DNA of 64,000 nucleotides. Source: Corylus avellana (taxonomy: Eukaryota; Streptophyta; Magnoliopsida; Fagales; Betulaceae). Under the pieces are notes generated by a model. That model made no database searches and was not told the origin of the DNA. It was given only the letters and a program-made list of their open reading frames with translations. A program made the translations under genes and the position numbers. Every line of letters begins with the position of its first letter. Position 1 is the first letter of the stretch. This document shows, in pieces, positions 44,372 through 55,856 of the stretch. The stretch is taken from contig NC_081547.1 in assembly GCF_901000735.1 (NCBI RefSeq), forward strand, positions 29,065,382 through 29,129,381, read 5' to 3'.

Positions 44372-45287
44372 CATCAGTCTAGTGTGATAGAATTGAATTA
44401 TGGTGTAGTATTTAGCATTTTTCATTCTATTATATGAACTCTTTTTTTTCTTTTTCTTTTTTTTAATTGGAATATATGAACTCATGAGAAGTGCACGTTT
44501 AGAATCATAACTTGATATATTGATTTTATTAGGTACTAAATTCATTTGTCTTCATATATTATGATTTCATGAAAACAATGTGCAATATATGCTTGTAATA
44601 TTAATAATTATTATTTTTATATGGAATATATTGTGTTATCTTTTATAGTTTCAATATAAAACTCCATTTTATGAGTCTTTTTAGTGTTAAGATACTCCCT
44701 TTCCCTTTGATTCGTATGAATAGATTTTTAGTTCTCAAGGTAACTTGTATGAATTTTATTAATTTTTAAATAATAGAAAACTCCCCAATAATCTTGATTA
44801 TGAAATATTTTAAATTACAATTCAGATATTAGTTCGATTAAAATTTCAAACATTCAATAAACTTGGACAAAATTTTCATTTAAATTACGTTAAAAAAAAT
44901 TAAATAATATATAATAACATTAAATTTTAATTATATAATAATTGATTTTCATTTTACGTGCTCCTTTTTGTGTAGCTGAATATTATTATTATTAAAATAT
45001 GTGAAAGCTGGCGTAGGACTAGGAAGATGGATGGGGTCGGGGCTGCGGAATGATTGAGGAAGAGTTGCACGCGCTACAGGGAAGCGTGGGGTTGCAAAGA
45101 TTTTAGGGACAAAAGGAGGAAAGCGAAAAGAAGATGGAGGCTTTGGATTTAGAATCCGCCAATCAGAAGAGACAATCTTTCCCTCTTTAAGACTTTGTCC
45201 TTGGTAATTATTAGTGATGATTCATAGGAGGGAGATGATATGCTACACTCGAGCGTACCCAATACCATGCACTTATTATATATAAAA
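44372..45287. repeat. Right copy of ~0.91-kb duplication abutting the N gap
   Basis: It starts exactly after the last N at the base matching 43359 and runs to the base matching 44271, then continues into unique sequence. Confidence 0.95.
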
Positions 45288-45713
45288 TAAAATTGGTATA
45301 GCTACCCCCCTTAGGGTTAAGACTCACGTATTGAGAACTTATCTCTACTGGTTGAAATTTTGTGGATCAATTATACAAACTTTGAGTAAAATTTATTCTT
45401 GAAAATTAGTTTATATGGGTAGAGTGTCTAAGAGTTTATATACATATAGTCAAGATTAAACTTAATTCATGAGAGACATTAGAATCGTAACATACCACCA
45501 CGCTTCGCAGTCGACATCTACGACAGCTCACTCTATTGACATTGACCCAATGGTAACCATTTATCTTTTTTGGCGGCTCCACTCATCTATTAGTATTTAA
45601 TAGCTTAATAGTATGCACATACATAGTACCAAGACATTTTAATCCGGCCTATAGATCCCCTCCTTCATGACTCAACTTCAAAGCCGCAACTCATTCTATT
45701 TTATACTCTAACT

Positions 45714-45747
<34 letters not shown>

Positions 45748-45821
45748 AGGTCAAATAACGGCTTTATCATTCCAAAAACCTCCTCCAAAGCCCAACCAAA
45801 GGAAGACGGGAACAAGCAGCC

Positions 45822-45829
45822 TATATAAG
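45822..45829 (+). promoter_or_regulatory. Orphan TATA box
   Basis: TATATAAG lies in a promoter-like context: a (CT)n tract 80 bp upstream and less AT-rich DNA around it. An AATAAA occurs at about 45965. No ORF follows, so if transcribed the product would be short and non-coding. Confidence 0.3.
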
Positions 45830-46722
45830 AAAGGGATGACGCTTCATCAGTTATACATTAATACACCATTACTTAGACTTTGTCAATTTGTTTTCTGAAC
45901 TTCAGTGAACTTCTCTAATCTTCTATCTTCACTATTTCTAGTACTTGGTGTACGATAAGTGTATAAATAAAGATCAAAGGTTGCGTTGAATGAGAAACCT
46001 CTGATGAGTTGAGCCGACCATTATCTTGGACGTGCATGAATTTGGTATATATGAAATTACATGTGCTTCCAAGCCGTGTCTTTATCATGGTAGTCATAAA
46101 GCATTCAGATTATAGATTAGGTTGAGTGAGAAACCTATCCTAAGTGGACCTTTATCCTTTTTTAAAAACAAATTGCATTAATAAAAAAAAAATATACAAT
46201 ACAAAATGAGGAGCTTGTGTGCTCAGCAAAGACCTAGTACAAACTTCAAACTTATTAAAAAAAAAAAAAAAAAATGATAAAAAAAAAAAGAGCTAAATAA
46301 ATAGTCCAACCAATGGTTTCTTGGCAAGCCGCGAAGAAATGGATAGTTGGAAATGACGGTTTTTGAGGCAATTCAATAGATAGGTTGCCTAACAAAACGC
46401 CTACCCGATTGCAAGGAATCTCGGTCCCGTTTCCTCGCTTGCGACTTGGATGGGACGAGTAGGCACATAGAACAAATAGCTCTAAAGAAGAACTTCTTAC
46501 AAACCCTCATAGTCATCAACCAAGGGTGAAAAGAATTGAGCAGAAGCTTTGTACAAAAAAGTACGTATGTGTGAATTAATAAATTAAATGTACAGTACAA
46601 AAAAGCCCATGTAACAACATATGCGCAAACAAAACTGAAATCTGAAACGCAATCCGGGTTAAGAGGCCAAAACTGACATAAATAATCCGACAAGAACTCC
46701 ATAGATTTCAGCAAGAAGCGGC

Positions 46723-49700
46723 CTAGTACAAGTGGGAGAGCCATGGGTGCTCTAGTGCCTCAGCTGCTGTGGGACGCCTCTTTGGATTGATCTCAAGCAA
46801 GCTTGTCACGAAGTCGATAAACCCAAAATCAGTAACCTGCAGGCGATGCTCCAACAGGGATGACTCAGGGATTATGTATTCCAATTGGTCTGTCTCCTGA
46901 ACACATCATGTCATATGTGAGTTCAAGTGTAATTCCTTACTGACTAATAGGAAAAGGTTCACACTTTCAATCCATCACCATATATATAAATAGTACTTCT
47001 CTCGAGTATTTCTGCATTTCTACATTAAAAAGAAAGAAAAAAGAATTTAACAGTCTACAAATATATACTACTTCTCTGAAGTATTTCTGCCTTTTTACAG
47101 ATAAAGAATGAGAGATCCTCATTCTGTAGCCTCTTCTATGGTTATACATCATAATTTAATATAGTTTCATAACTCCAAAAGAGAGATCCTCATTCTGTAG
47201 CCTCTTCTTGGGCAAAATACTACTCTCTCAGCCATATTATTAGTCCTATTTAAGATTATCAATTTTTTTTTTTTTTTTTTTTTTTGAGAAAATATTTCAG
47301 AACCTAAGATGTGTTTTGAGAAGATATCAATAGAGCCATGCCGCTCTATTGGGGGTGGCCGTGAAGCTACTCCCTCTGACCAGGGTGGCCACCCCAAATA
47401 GAAGGGTGGCTGCAGGGTGGCTCGAGGCCACTCCGTCTTGTTTTTTTTTTTTTTTTAATGATAGAAGGGTATTTTCATGTTATTTATTTGGGGGGAAAAA
47501 GGACAGAAAGCATAAGTTTCCAAAACTGCTCTCTTTAATTTAAATTCAAATAAAATGAATAACAAGTGGCATGAAAAATAACAAGTTTTCAACTTTGGAT
47601 TTATAATGCTCTTTCACTAAACAAGAGAATGAGTTAACATGTCATGTGTCACAACTGCAAGCAAGACTCAAAATTCATAATATCTTGTTCAGAGAAAACC
47701 ATGTACTTCACATATCAAGACAGAAAAAATGGGAACCAAACCTCATTTATGTGATAAAGGTCATATTCTTTTGTGAAATACTTGTGTGTCTCCTGCCCCT
47801 GCTCCAACATGTCCAGATCAATAGGGCCAAGAATCCCAGTCATGCGCGCAAGGATCATTACAGCCGAATCATTTGGAAACAGCACCTGGTGAACACGTAT
47901 ATATGCCCACAGAATATCTCACTAATTAGAGGATGCATTTCTTGATATTGATAGCAAACAAAAAATCAGAATCAACAGTTACAAAGAGAACTGAAATTGG
48001 CTTTACTCAAAAGCAAGCATATAGTACTATTACATTCTAACTTTAATTTAATAACAGAGACAAAGCAAAATGAAGACATACTTCCCCAGAGCATAGCTCA
48101 GCCAAGATACAGCCAAGAGACCACATGTCAATCCTTTGGTCATACGGAAGGCCTAGGATTACTTCAGGAGCTCGATAGGAACGGGATTGTACATATAGGC
48201 ACAAGTTGTCCGTGTTAAAGCAACTGCTTCCTAGATCAATAACCTTTATCTCACATCTTCTGTAACTTTTGATAAGAATGTTCTCTGGCTTTAGATCACA
48301 GTGAATAATTCCCAGGTGATGCAAGTATTCCAATGCCTCCAAACATTGACGGGTTATGACCTGTCAAGAGGAAATGTTTGAAGCATAAAGTTAAGTTTCA
48401 TGGTGGTTGTTTCACTTCTATATTTGAATATATGCTTCAACCAGCTGAAACTTCCATGCTAGTAAAATGGCTAATAACTGCACATTAACAAACAAAAAGT
48501 CTTCATTTGGAAGAGCTATAAATCCTGGGTCAGAAATATGGACTGTCTGAGCCAAGGCACTCATACCTTAAGACTAAAGGTCTAGACAAAACAAACTAAC
48601 AGAAGAAATCAAACAGAAAAGGCACTGGAAGTAAATTTTCCAAATAAACAAACCTGCAATCTGCTCAAAGTAAAATAAGTTTCTCCGCCAGATTCTTGAT
48701 TGAATTTCTGAAATTCATATAAGTTTGCCCGGAGGAGTTCACAAACAATGAAGAGATGCTCCTGCATTATTTTCACCAAGAACGAAGTTCTACAATACGT
48801 TAAGAGCTACATTATAAATAAATAGCATGCTATTGTAAAAAATGCAATCAATCATTCTAACAGGATTATCGTACCTAGCCTTTTTATGATGTCTATATAC
48901 ATACCCAAACCCAAAAGCAGACATACAAAAATCATATGGTTTTGAACATTAGGTACAGTAAATTACATTTGTAATCTTTCAGTCACATTAAGCAACTAAA
49001 ACAAACACACAATGAATTATTTGAATACTGGACATGCCTGATGATAAAAGAAGTCATAAAGACGTAAAATGTGGCGTTCATCGGCAGGGTCATGCTTGTT
49101 GACAAGCTTTAAAAGTTTAATTTCATCTAAGCTCTGATCGAAAAAATCCTTGTCATTTTTAATGATCTTCAGGCAAACATCCATTCCTGTGTGAAGATCA
49201 TGGGCCTGAGCAACCTTACTGAAAGCAGCCGAACCCAGGTACTCTGTCACATAATATCTGCCTGCAATGACGGTATTCAGCACAATAGGCAGATCCTTGT
49301 TTTCTTCGAATCCAGTCCTGTAGATGGCATAATACATGAGTACAACTGATTGCTACATATCAACCTGCAAATACACAAGCTTCAAATCTCTATCAAAATA
49401 GAGAACTGATGGCATGAAGCATTTGCGACTACAATCAAACTTCAAAAGGCATTGTATGCTCCTAAGTCAGAACAAGTCATTTCAATCCAGATAAATTGTG
49501 ACACCTTTGCTCAAGAAACAAAGAAAAATTTCTTGAGGACTTGAAACTAAGAATTAACCATGATGCAACCGAAAGCAAAAATGAAACGATTTCCAACGAA
49601 CCTGTTTTTTCTGTGTATGATTTTTAGGTCAAATAATTCATATTCATCATCATGAGTATTATACATAAGAAGCTCATCAGTAACATCCTCCCCTTCTGCA

Positions 49701-51709
49701 GGTGCGTCAGATTCGTGGGGTTCTGCATTTCCTTTTCCACCTTCTTCAAATTCAAAGCTGTCAATTCCATTTGGTATGAAATCTTTCTCAGCAACTTTAA
49801 CATGTAAGTCAGGGGAACCTTTAAACCCTCCAACCCAGTCTTTTGGGGAACCCCCTTTAGCACAGTAGTTAGTCTTGTTTTTGTTATGTTGTGCAGCAGA
49901 GTCACAATCAGTGGGAATATCCTCTGCAACCTTTAACTGACAATCATTCAAATCAGTTTCTTTAGAGCTTGGGTAGTTGTGCTCTACAGGAGTCCCATCA
50001 TAAAATCCTCCAGCTTCTGCACCGCATTTACAAAAGGGGTCTGAACAACCATAAGCAGCAACACCTTTGGTCTCCCCTTGAATGCCTCCTCCAAGCTTAT
50101 AATTTCTACCAAAATGATAATAATCCACCACATGAACCTCATTTTCATCATTCAGGGGAGCAAGGTAAAAAAGACATTTCTTATCCAGTGAGTTCTCATG
50201 TTGCTTCTCGTTCTCTGAAGTCGTGACAAACTTATCTTCACTTGGACAGGCAAAGAAGTCCGGCCCTTCAAAGCAGGGAGTCATGAAGTCACTATCATCT
50301 TTCTCATCATACCAAAACAGGTCATTTTGCATGTCAAAATCATGATAATCGCGTGCTGTGTCAAATTGAGATAAATTCTCTGATGAAGCTTCAGAATTAT
50401 CCTGGGATGTTGACTGAATTCCATATGGGTTTATGAATCCTGCAATAACAAAAACTTTTGAGAGTGCTGCAATGCACTACCAACAAACACTGTGGTGATG
50501 AAGCAGCAAGTGTTGACAAATGAATTGGTTCTTCAATTGGGTAATTATAGAAAAGAAAGTGGTAGTGACAGAATGATAGTGGAGAAATTTAATTTACTCC
50601 ATTTCTGGAGAAAAAGAATGACTCTAGCCTTATAGTACAGTGGGATCACAATCAAAACGGGCCAGTTTACTAAAACTAATTTAGGTTTACTTCATGTTAC
50701 TCCTAACAAAAGATGAGAAATACACAACTTGACATACATGAGGAAATAATGAAACCAATGAAGTTTACCAATGCGACCAAGAGAGCAGCAATTTAAGTGC
50801 TGTACAACGATTCCTATTTGATTGCTGAGAATTCATTAGAAAAAAAACAGTACTAAATACAACCTTGTCTTATGAAGGCTCAAGTAGAGTCTCAATTGTG
50901 TGCTTTCTCACAAAACCATGCTTACATCAAAAGCTTCAAAATATTTAATTGAAATGAGAGGTCAATGACAAATACATGGTTCGAACTCAAGACCTCGGCA
51001 TACTAAATCACCGCTTATTTTAAAAGTGTAGAAATTGATGAATTTTTAATCATTTAAGTTATATTATAATACCACCGGCGGGAATTAAGATCGGAACACT
51101 TTGTTAACCAAACAGAGAAATGAGCATCAAACCATAAATTACTCTGACCAGAGAAAACAAAATCTTGATTTTTGAGCCATAATATATATTTCATCATCTA
51201 GGACCAACAAAAAAAATATAATAAATAAAAAATTATACTCAACCGAAAGTGATTAATACACCAGATTAGCATAATCGAACTATAAGAACATTTCTTTTAT
51301 TTCATTTTCCTCAGTTATCTCAGAAACCAAACAGAAGATCAACAAGAAGTTGAAGAAGCGAGAGAATCTTACACTTACTTTGCATGTTGTTACACAAAGA
51401 CTAATATAGACTCAATGCAAAAGAACAAGCACCTGAAGAGCAAACATCCGAAGTGGAAGACCCCAAGCTGACAAACTCATCGTCCTCGGACCTAGAAGAT
51501 TCCCCGCCACCCGGAGTCTCCGATCGCCTGAGACTTGACGGAATTCTCACCGGCGGGGGCGGGGGCACCATTGGAAAGAAGAATTTCTCGAAATCAAAAG
51601 AACCCAGTTCACCCTTTTCAATCATATCCTCTTTGAGAGCGGACTCGGCCTCGGAAAAGCCGTTTTTCCTCAAGAAATCTAGCACTGCTTCGACGTCCGA
51701 GACGGCCAT
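46723..51709 (-). CDS. Plant DYRK-type dual-specificity protein kinase with LisH motif
   Basis: CMGC-group kinase of the DYRK family. Seven coding exons on the minus strand: 51433-51709, 49602-50439, 49038-49317, 48654-48761, 48082-48360, 47742-47885, 46723-46896, giving 699 aa. Residues about 6-30 ([20 protein letters not shown]) fit a LisH dimerisation motif. A long acidic, probably disordered region (90-370) comes before the DYRK-homology region and kinase (about 394-695): GSAAFSKV glycine loop, Lys422 in [12 protein letters not shown] (521-528), DLG (543-545) in place of DFG, activation loop [13 protein letters not shown] (555-567), and [14 protein letters not shown]. The second Tyr of the DYRK YxY motif is kept (Tyr557) and the first is Cys555. 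Intron 3 (48762-49037) needs a GC donor (CAG/GCATGT). The C-terminus ends [12 protein letters not shown]. Confidence 0.92.
46980..47210. repeat. Local duplications in DYRK intron 6
   Basis: TACTTCTCTCGAGTATTTCT (about 46996) recurs slightly altered 73 bp later, and GAGAGATCCTCATTCTGTAG (about 47110) recurs exactly 73 bp later. Both lie in the 845-bp last intron. Confidence 0.7.
47340..47445. repeat. GGGGTGGCC element fragment in DYRK intron 6
   Basis: Blocks GGGGGTGGCCGTGAAGC, AGGGTGGCCACCCCAAA and GGGTGGCTCGAGGCCACTCC resemble the GC-rich element at 30814-31138. Flanked by long poly-T runs. Confidence 0.5.
50945..51075 (-). repeat. GTTCGAAC-type dispersed repeat in DYRK intron 1
   Basis: GGTTCGAACTCAAGACCTCG then TAAATCACCGCTTATTTTAA is one copy of a family also seen at about 56430-56565 and 61440-61560, whose other strand carries a GTATCA(A/G)AG-like motif. 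The ends are unclear. Confidence 0.45.
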
Positions 51710-52944
51710 GACCGCGAAAAGTCAAAAGTGGGGAATTAAGGGAGTAGAGAAGGGTAGAAATGGAAACTATGACATCGTTCAGGGTTTGCATGCTTCTATG
51801 AAGAAAGAGAGAAGCGACTCCTTCTCTCCTTTGTGCTGTTTCTGATGTGTGTGCTGTAAAACTCAAGCTATGGGAAGACATGAGGGTTGTGTCTTACCGA
51901 CTTTGAAAAGTGAAAGGTGAGGGTTTGAGGTTTTTGCTTTCGTGGGCCCCAACTGCTTTTTTATTTTAGTTTTTGACACGTGGAAAATCATTGCATAATT
52001 TTATTTTTTTTTCCTTTTTTAGATTATATTATGTAGCATTATTTTTTTAGATCAAAATGGTGAATTTTTATTTTTAATAAATAGACACTGATATTATCTG
52101 GACAATGGATGAAGGGTATATGATGTAGCATTATTTTATTTGAAATTTTCTTAATTATTTAAATTTGTTGAGTTTTTAATGACTCTTGTTTCGCAAGCAA
52201 GGATATGATAGTAAAATTAAAGTGTATATTTCTTAACGTGACAGTGGCTATGATAGTAAAATTAAAGTGTATATTTCTTAATGTGACCGTGAAAATTACA
52301 ATTGAATCCAAATTTAATAACAATTAATCTAAAATTCATTGTAATTTTCACATTTTATATTTGGAAATGTAGGAGCATTAATCATTATAAGAATTGGGAC
52401 CATTTCAATTTTTTTCTTTTTTTACATTTTTTCCACTTTCCATCTTTGAGAATATGTGAGTGAGGCAAAAGAAAAGGAAAGAAATCTTGGGCAATGTGAT
52501 TTTCTTTATTTTTTTGGTTGGCTTTATTGTTTATACTTTTTTTCTTTTTTCTTTTTTTTTTTTGCTTTTGATATTTGGTTTTTTCTTATGGACAATTATA
52601 AGCTTATTACGTTATGGAAATTTCCATTCGAACGTCGTTTTGTAATTGCGTAAAGAGACAAACGTTTGGTGATGAGCATGTTTTGGTTTGTAAAAGTTTG
52701 TGGTTGGAATGTTCTTTCTATGCCATTTTGGATTATACACAAGCTTCAAAAATTAAAATTAAAATTGCTTTGTCGTCTTCTTCTTTTTGGTTGGTCTGCA
52801 TAAATCATCAACAAAGCATCGCCCCACCCAAAAAAATTATTAATTAAAAAGAATAAATGTCATCCGTATACGACAATCCAGGGAGGATAAGCAATTCGGA
52901 TACCCCTGCAGAGAGGACGAGGATGTCCTTTTCTTACCTTACAT
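51710..52944. other. DYRK kinase leader, promoter and flanking AT-rich DNA
   Basis: Upstream region of the DYRK-type gene. It contains a GC-richer stretch to about 51960 and then AT-rich DNA with a 45-bp tandem duplication (52204-52293). No gene is seen. Confidence 0.6.
52204..52293. repeat. 45-bp tandem duplication
   Basis: Two adjacent 45-bp units beginning TATGATAGTAAAATTAAAGT, differing only near their ends. Confidence 0.9.
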
Positions 52945-52989
52945 GTTTGATTTTTTGTCAAATTCAAGCATTGTAAGAAAATGGTTCGC

Positions 52990-53096
52990 GTCTATAAGAA
53001 GTAACTTAATCGATTAGAATTATGTCTAATAAAGTGGATGACACTAGTTTCAATCTCTCTCCTTATCTTGTACAAACATGTAAAAAAAAAAAAAAA
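52990..53096 (+). mobile_element. tRNA-derived SINE, copy 4, inside the tandem array
   Basis: GTCTATAAGAAGTAACTTAA then TCGATTAGAATTATG (A-box region), CACTAGTTTCAATC (B-box region) and ACAAACATGT plus A14. It interrupts the phrase AAGAAAATGG / GGCAACAATAATTACC, which is continuous (AAGAAAATGGGCAGC...) in the next unit at about 53494-53525. Confidence 0.75.
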
Positions 53097-53131
53097 GGCA
53101 ACAATAATTACCTGTTTTAAACACTCATGAC

Positions 53132-53292
53132 AGGAAATGAATCAATTCCAGTTAATTCAACCGGAGAGGAACCGGTTCCTTCATTTAGAAGGGTAAAATT
53201 GTTATTTTATAATTATTTTGACAATTTTGCCTTTCATTTAGAAGGGACCAGCTTCTCTCCCGTTGAATTCAACTAGAGAGAATCATTTTCGC
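53132..53292. mobile_element. Hairpin MITE with 7-bp target duplication inside the tandem array
   Basis: About 161 bp with ~70-bp inverted repeats; both arms carry AATTCAAC(C/G)GGAGAG and the motif GAAGGG/AAAGGC followed by (T/C)AAAATTG near the loop. TCATGAC (53125-53131) and TCATAAC (53293-53299) flank it. The neighbouring unit shows the uninterrupted site TCATGACATGAGATTTAC at 53536 onward. Confidence 0.75.
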
Positions 53293-54473
53293 TCATAACG
53301 TGAGACTTACTTGTTCTTTCTGAGCAAGTGAGCTCTACAAAAATGTTCAATTTCTGTGAAATTTAGATAATCTAATAATAAAGAATTAGAATTCCTACAA
53401 AGATTGCAGCTACCCGAGCTAAGTGGGCTTTGCGGCCTTCTTGAGATGCGTGCAAATTTTTATTGTTAGATTGATTTTTTTGTGAAATTCAAGCATTTAA
53501 GAAAATGGGCAGCAAAAATTACCTGTTTTATGCTGTCATGACATGAGATTTACATGTTTGGACAAGTGAGCTCCACAAAAATATTCAATTGTTTTTTTGA
53601 AATTTGGATTGTCGAATTACAAGAGAATTACAAATCCTACAAAGAATGGGGCTGTCCGAGGTAAATGGATTCTACGGCCCTATGTGAGATGCCTGCAGAT
53701 TTTTATTATTAGGTTATCTAATTTTGTGAAATCTAAATAGCCTAAGAAAAGGGGTTGCATAATCCGCTATCTTTAATAGCATATGATGCTCAATTCACTT
53801 GTTGAGGCATGTGAGCCCCACAACCTCCCTTTCTTAGGCGACCGATCAAATTTCTATAAAATTCAAACAATTTAATAACAAGAAATCTCAATTCCTACCA
53901 AGATTGGAATTTGCATGAAATAAGTAAGTGATCCTGTAGGCTGCAACCCCAGCTGCCTGAATTATACTGCAATTCAATTGCAAACAACCGAAGTATAGGA
54001 TCCTAATTCAACCAATGAAACGTCGTAGTCTGATGTAGGGCCACATTAATAATTTGATTGGTCAGAATTTTTTTTGTTGGTGGGTCCAATTGTTATGTCT
54101 TTGGTGCAACCAGCTTTTCGTGGGGTCGTGAGAATAGGTAAGACGACCCACCACCATATCATAATGGTGTTTCCTCAGGACCAGTGTGAGAGACACACAG
54201 CTTTTTCAACTTTCTAGCCTCTTTTCCATGTGAGCAGGGTGGAGGATGATTACCCTCTTTTTTCCCTTTTCTTTTTTTCTCTCTCTCTCTCTCTAATTAT
54301 AAATACCATATATATTCCTTTCTTTTTCCTTCTTTTTTCAGTGACTGTTGCTTTGAGTTTTCAAATTTAAATTAACTGCCCGTTGGTGAATCCACAATGC
54401 CCTAGTCCAAGATCTAGGTTTACAGAAAATTGCTATGAATTGCAAGCTTTTACCTAAATTTACCCATAAAAGC

Positions 54474-54716
54474 TAGGGGTGGTAATTATTGAGATATGGG
54501 TATAAGATTTAACCGTAATCTACTAATTACGTGTTGAGTTTGTAAGTCGTGTCCAGAATTATTAGCCTTAAATATTGTGTGTTGAGGCATGAGTATAAGA
54601 CTAAATAAGTCAATTCTAACCCAACACATTTAATTTAATGGGTCAGACCCTTAAACCCTAATCCGCTAATTTTTTTATGTCCAATTCAAAAGTCGTATAA
54701 AAAATTGGCAACCATA
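54474..54716. mobile_element. hAT-like MITE, copy 1, with 8-bp target duplication
   Basis: Ends TAGGGGTGGTAATTATT and AATTGGCAACCATA are imperfect inverted repeats. The interior has AACCCAACACATTTAATTTA then ATGGGTCAGACCC. Flanks ATAAAAGC (54466-54473) and ATAAAAAC (54717-54724) match at 7 of 8. An 8-bp duplication is typical of hAT elements. Confidence 0.7.
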
Positions 54717-55605
54717 ATAAAAACCGTCCAACATAAATGGGGAGTGTTGTGAAAGGTATTATACCTTTTGCTATAGTAACTAAAATGTGGGTTGTCTTGT
54801 GATACTTATCATATTTACAAACTAACGTGTAATCTAAATAGTATTTATTACGTCAACTATTAATTGGCGGTCCATATTTTGCTCGTTTTGGACCACCACA
54901 TAATTTTATAAGAGATTTGTTGAAAACTAATAATACAAACATTTTTCATAAAGAATCGAAGTTTTCAAACTCACAAAATGGTCAGTATCAACAATCAACT
55001 CAGCACATTATTATTTACAACTGGGGTTTGGTCCAAGTTAGGACCCTCCTCCCACTACCAATTACCAAACTTTGGTTTTAATTATTGTTTGGGTAGGGTA
55101 ATGAACCAACCGAATTAGGCTATGTTGAAAATTGTTGTATTAAAATAATCCAATTAGAATATTCTATTATTGTTCGAATATCAGTTCATTTGATCATTTA
55201 GATCACTTTTAAGTTTATTTTGAGTGCAATAACCCCCTCCCCCCCCCCCAAAAGAAATCTCCTAAAATTTTTTAGAAGATAAATTCAAATATCACAATTC
55301 ACATGATACCTCAATGCAAACTAGTGAAGTCATTATAACCATAGATGACCCTTTTATATTGTCCATCATTGTTTAATTAGTCTTCAATTTTGGGATTGGG
55401 ATCCCGTGTTATTAGGTTGTCCAAATAACACAGAAATTCGAACAACCTAAGAAAAAAGTATACAGGGTCCACCTACTTCGAATAGCCTAGGATGCAGGAT
55501 TAACCCATCAATGACAATTTTAGACCACTCGAAGTTATGTATTATTCAGGTAGGCTGATAACATTGAATCCCAATCCTAAATTCCCCTTCTTTAGATTGT
55601 TAGTT

Positions 55606-55607
<2 letters not shown>

Positions 55608-55645
<38 letters not shown>
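55608..55645. repeat. (AT)n microsatellite
   Basis: About 18 AT units in the gene-free right end. Confidence 0.9.
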
Positions 55646-55648
<3 letters not shown>

Positions 55649-55856
55649 CCTTGATTATTTTTCTTATAGGTTATTTATTAAAGTTGTATGTAATCAAATC
55701 TTAGAATCACTTTTCTTAGCTCACTTCACCTATCTTATTTTCCCTATAAATAAAGTCGTATGTAACACAAACAAAACAAACAAGTTTAATAAGAGCGAGA
55801 TGTAGCTCTATAGGGCACTTTATAGTGATGAACTTAGGCCTCCATAGTTTATAAGG

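Larger units (their letters stand above)
41989..46722. other. Intergenic region between phosphatase and DYRK kinase
   Basis: It holds the phosphatase leader and promoter, a dispersed repeat (42470-43300), the duplicated blocks flanking the N gap (43359-45287), a (CT)n tract (about 45717-45744), and a promoter-like stretch around 45822. No coding gene is seen. Open frames reported across the gap are artefacts. Confidence 0.65.
52945..53960. repeat. Degenerate ~245-bp tandem repeat array
   Basis: One partial and three fuller units share ordered phrases: (A/G)TGAG(A)...AAGTGAGCTC(T/C)ACAAAAAT, AATTC(A/C)TACAAAGA, GATGC(G/C)TGCA(A/G)ATTTTTATT, AAATTCAAGCATT...AAGAAAATGG and ATTACCTGTTTTA...TCATGAC. 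Units run at about 52945-53131 (interrupted by a SINE), 53300-53542, 53543-53785 and 53786-53960. Two later insertions sit in it (listed separately). No coding capacity. Confidence 0.75.

Noticed and set aside
44195..44545. 116-residue minus-strand frame across the N run
   Set aside because: It contains about 33 unknown residues from N bases and low-complexity Lys; an artefact of translating through the gap.
50980..51000. GGTTCGAAC as a possible tRNA B-box
   Set aside because: No A-box or cloverleaf around it; it is part of a dispersed repeat. I found no true tRNA gene in the window.
54195..54225. CACAGCTTTTTCAACTTTC, superficially like miR396
   Set aside because: Several mismatches to the mature sequence and no complementary star arm downstream.
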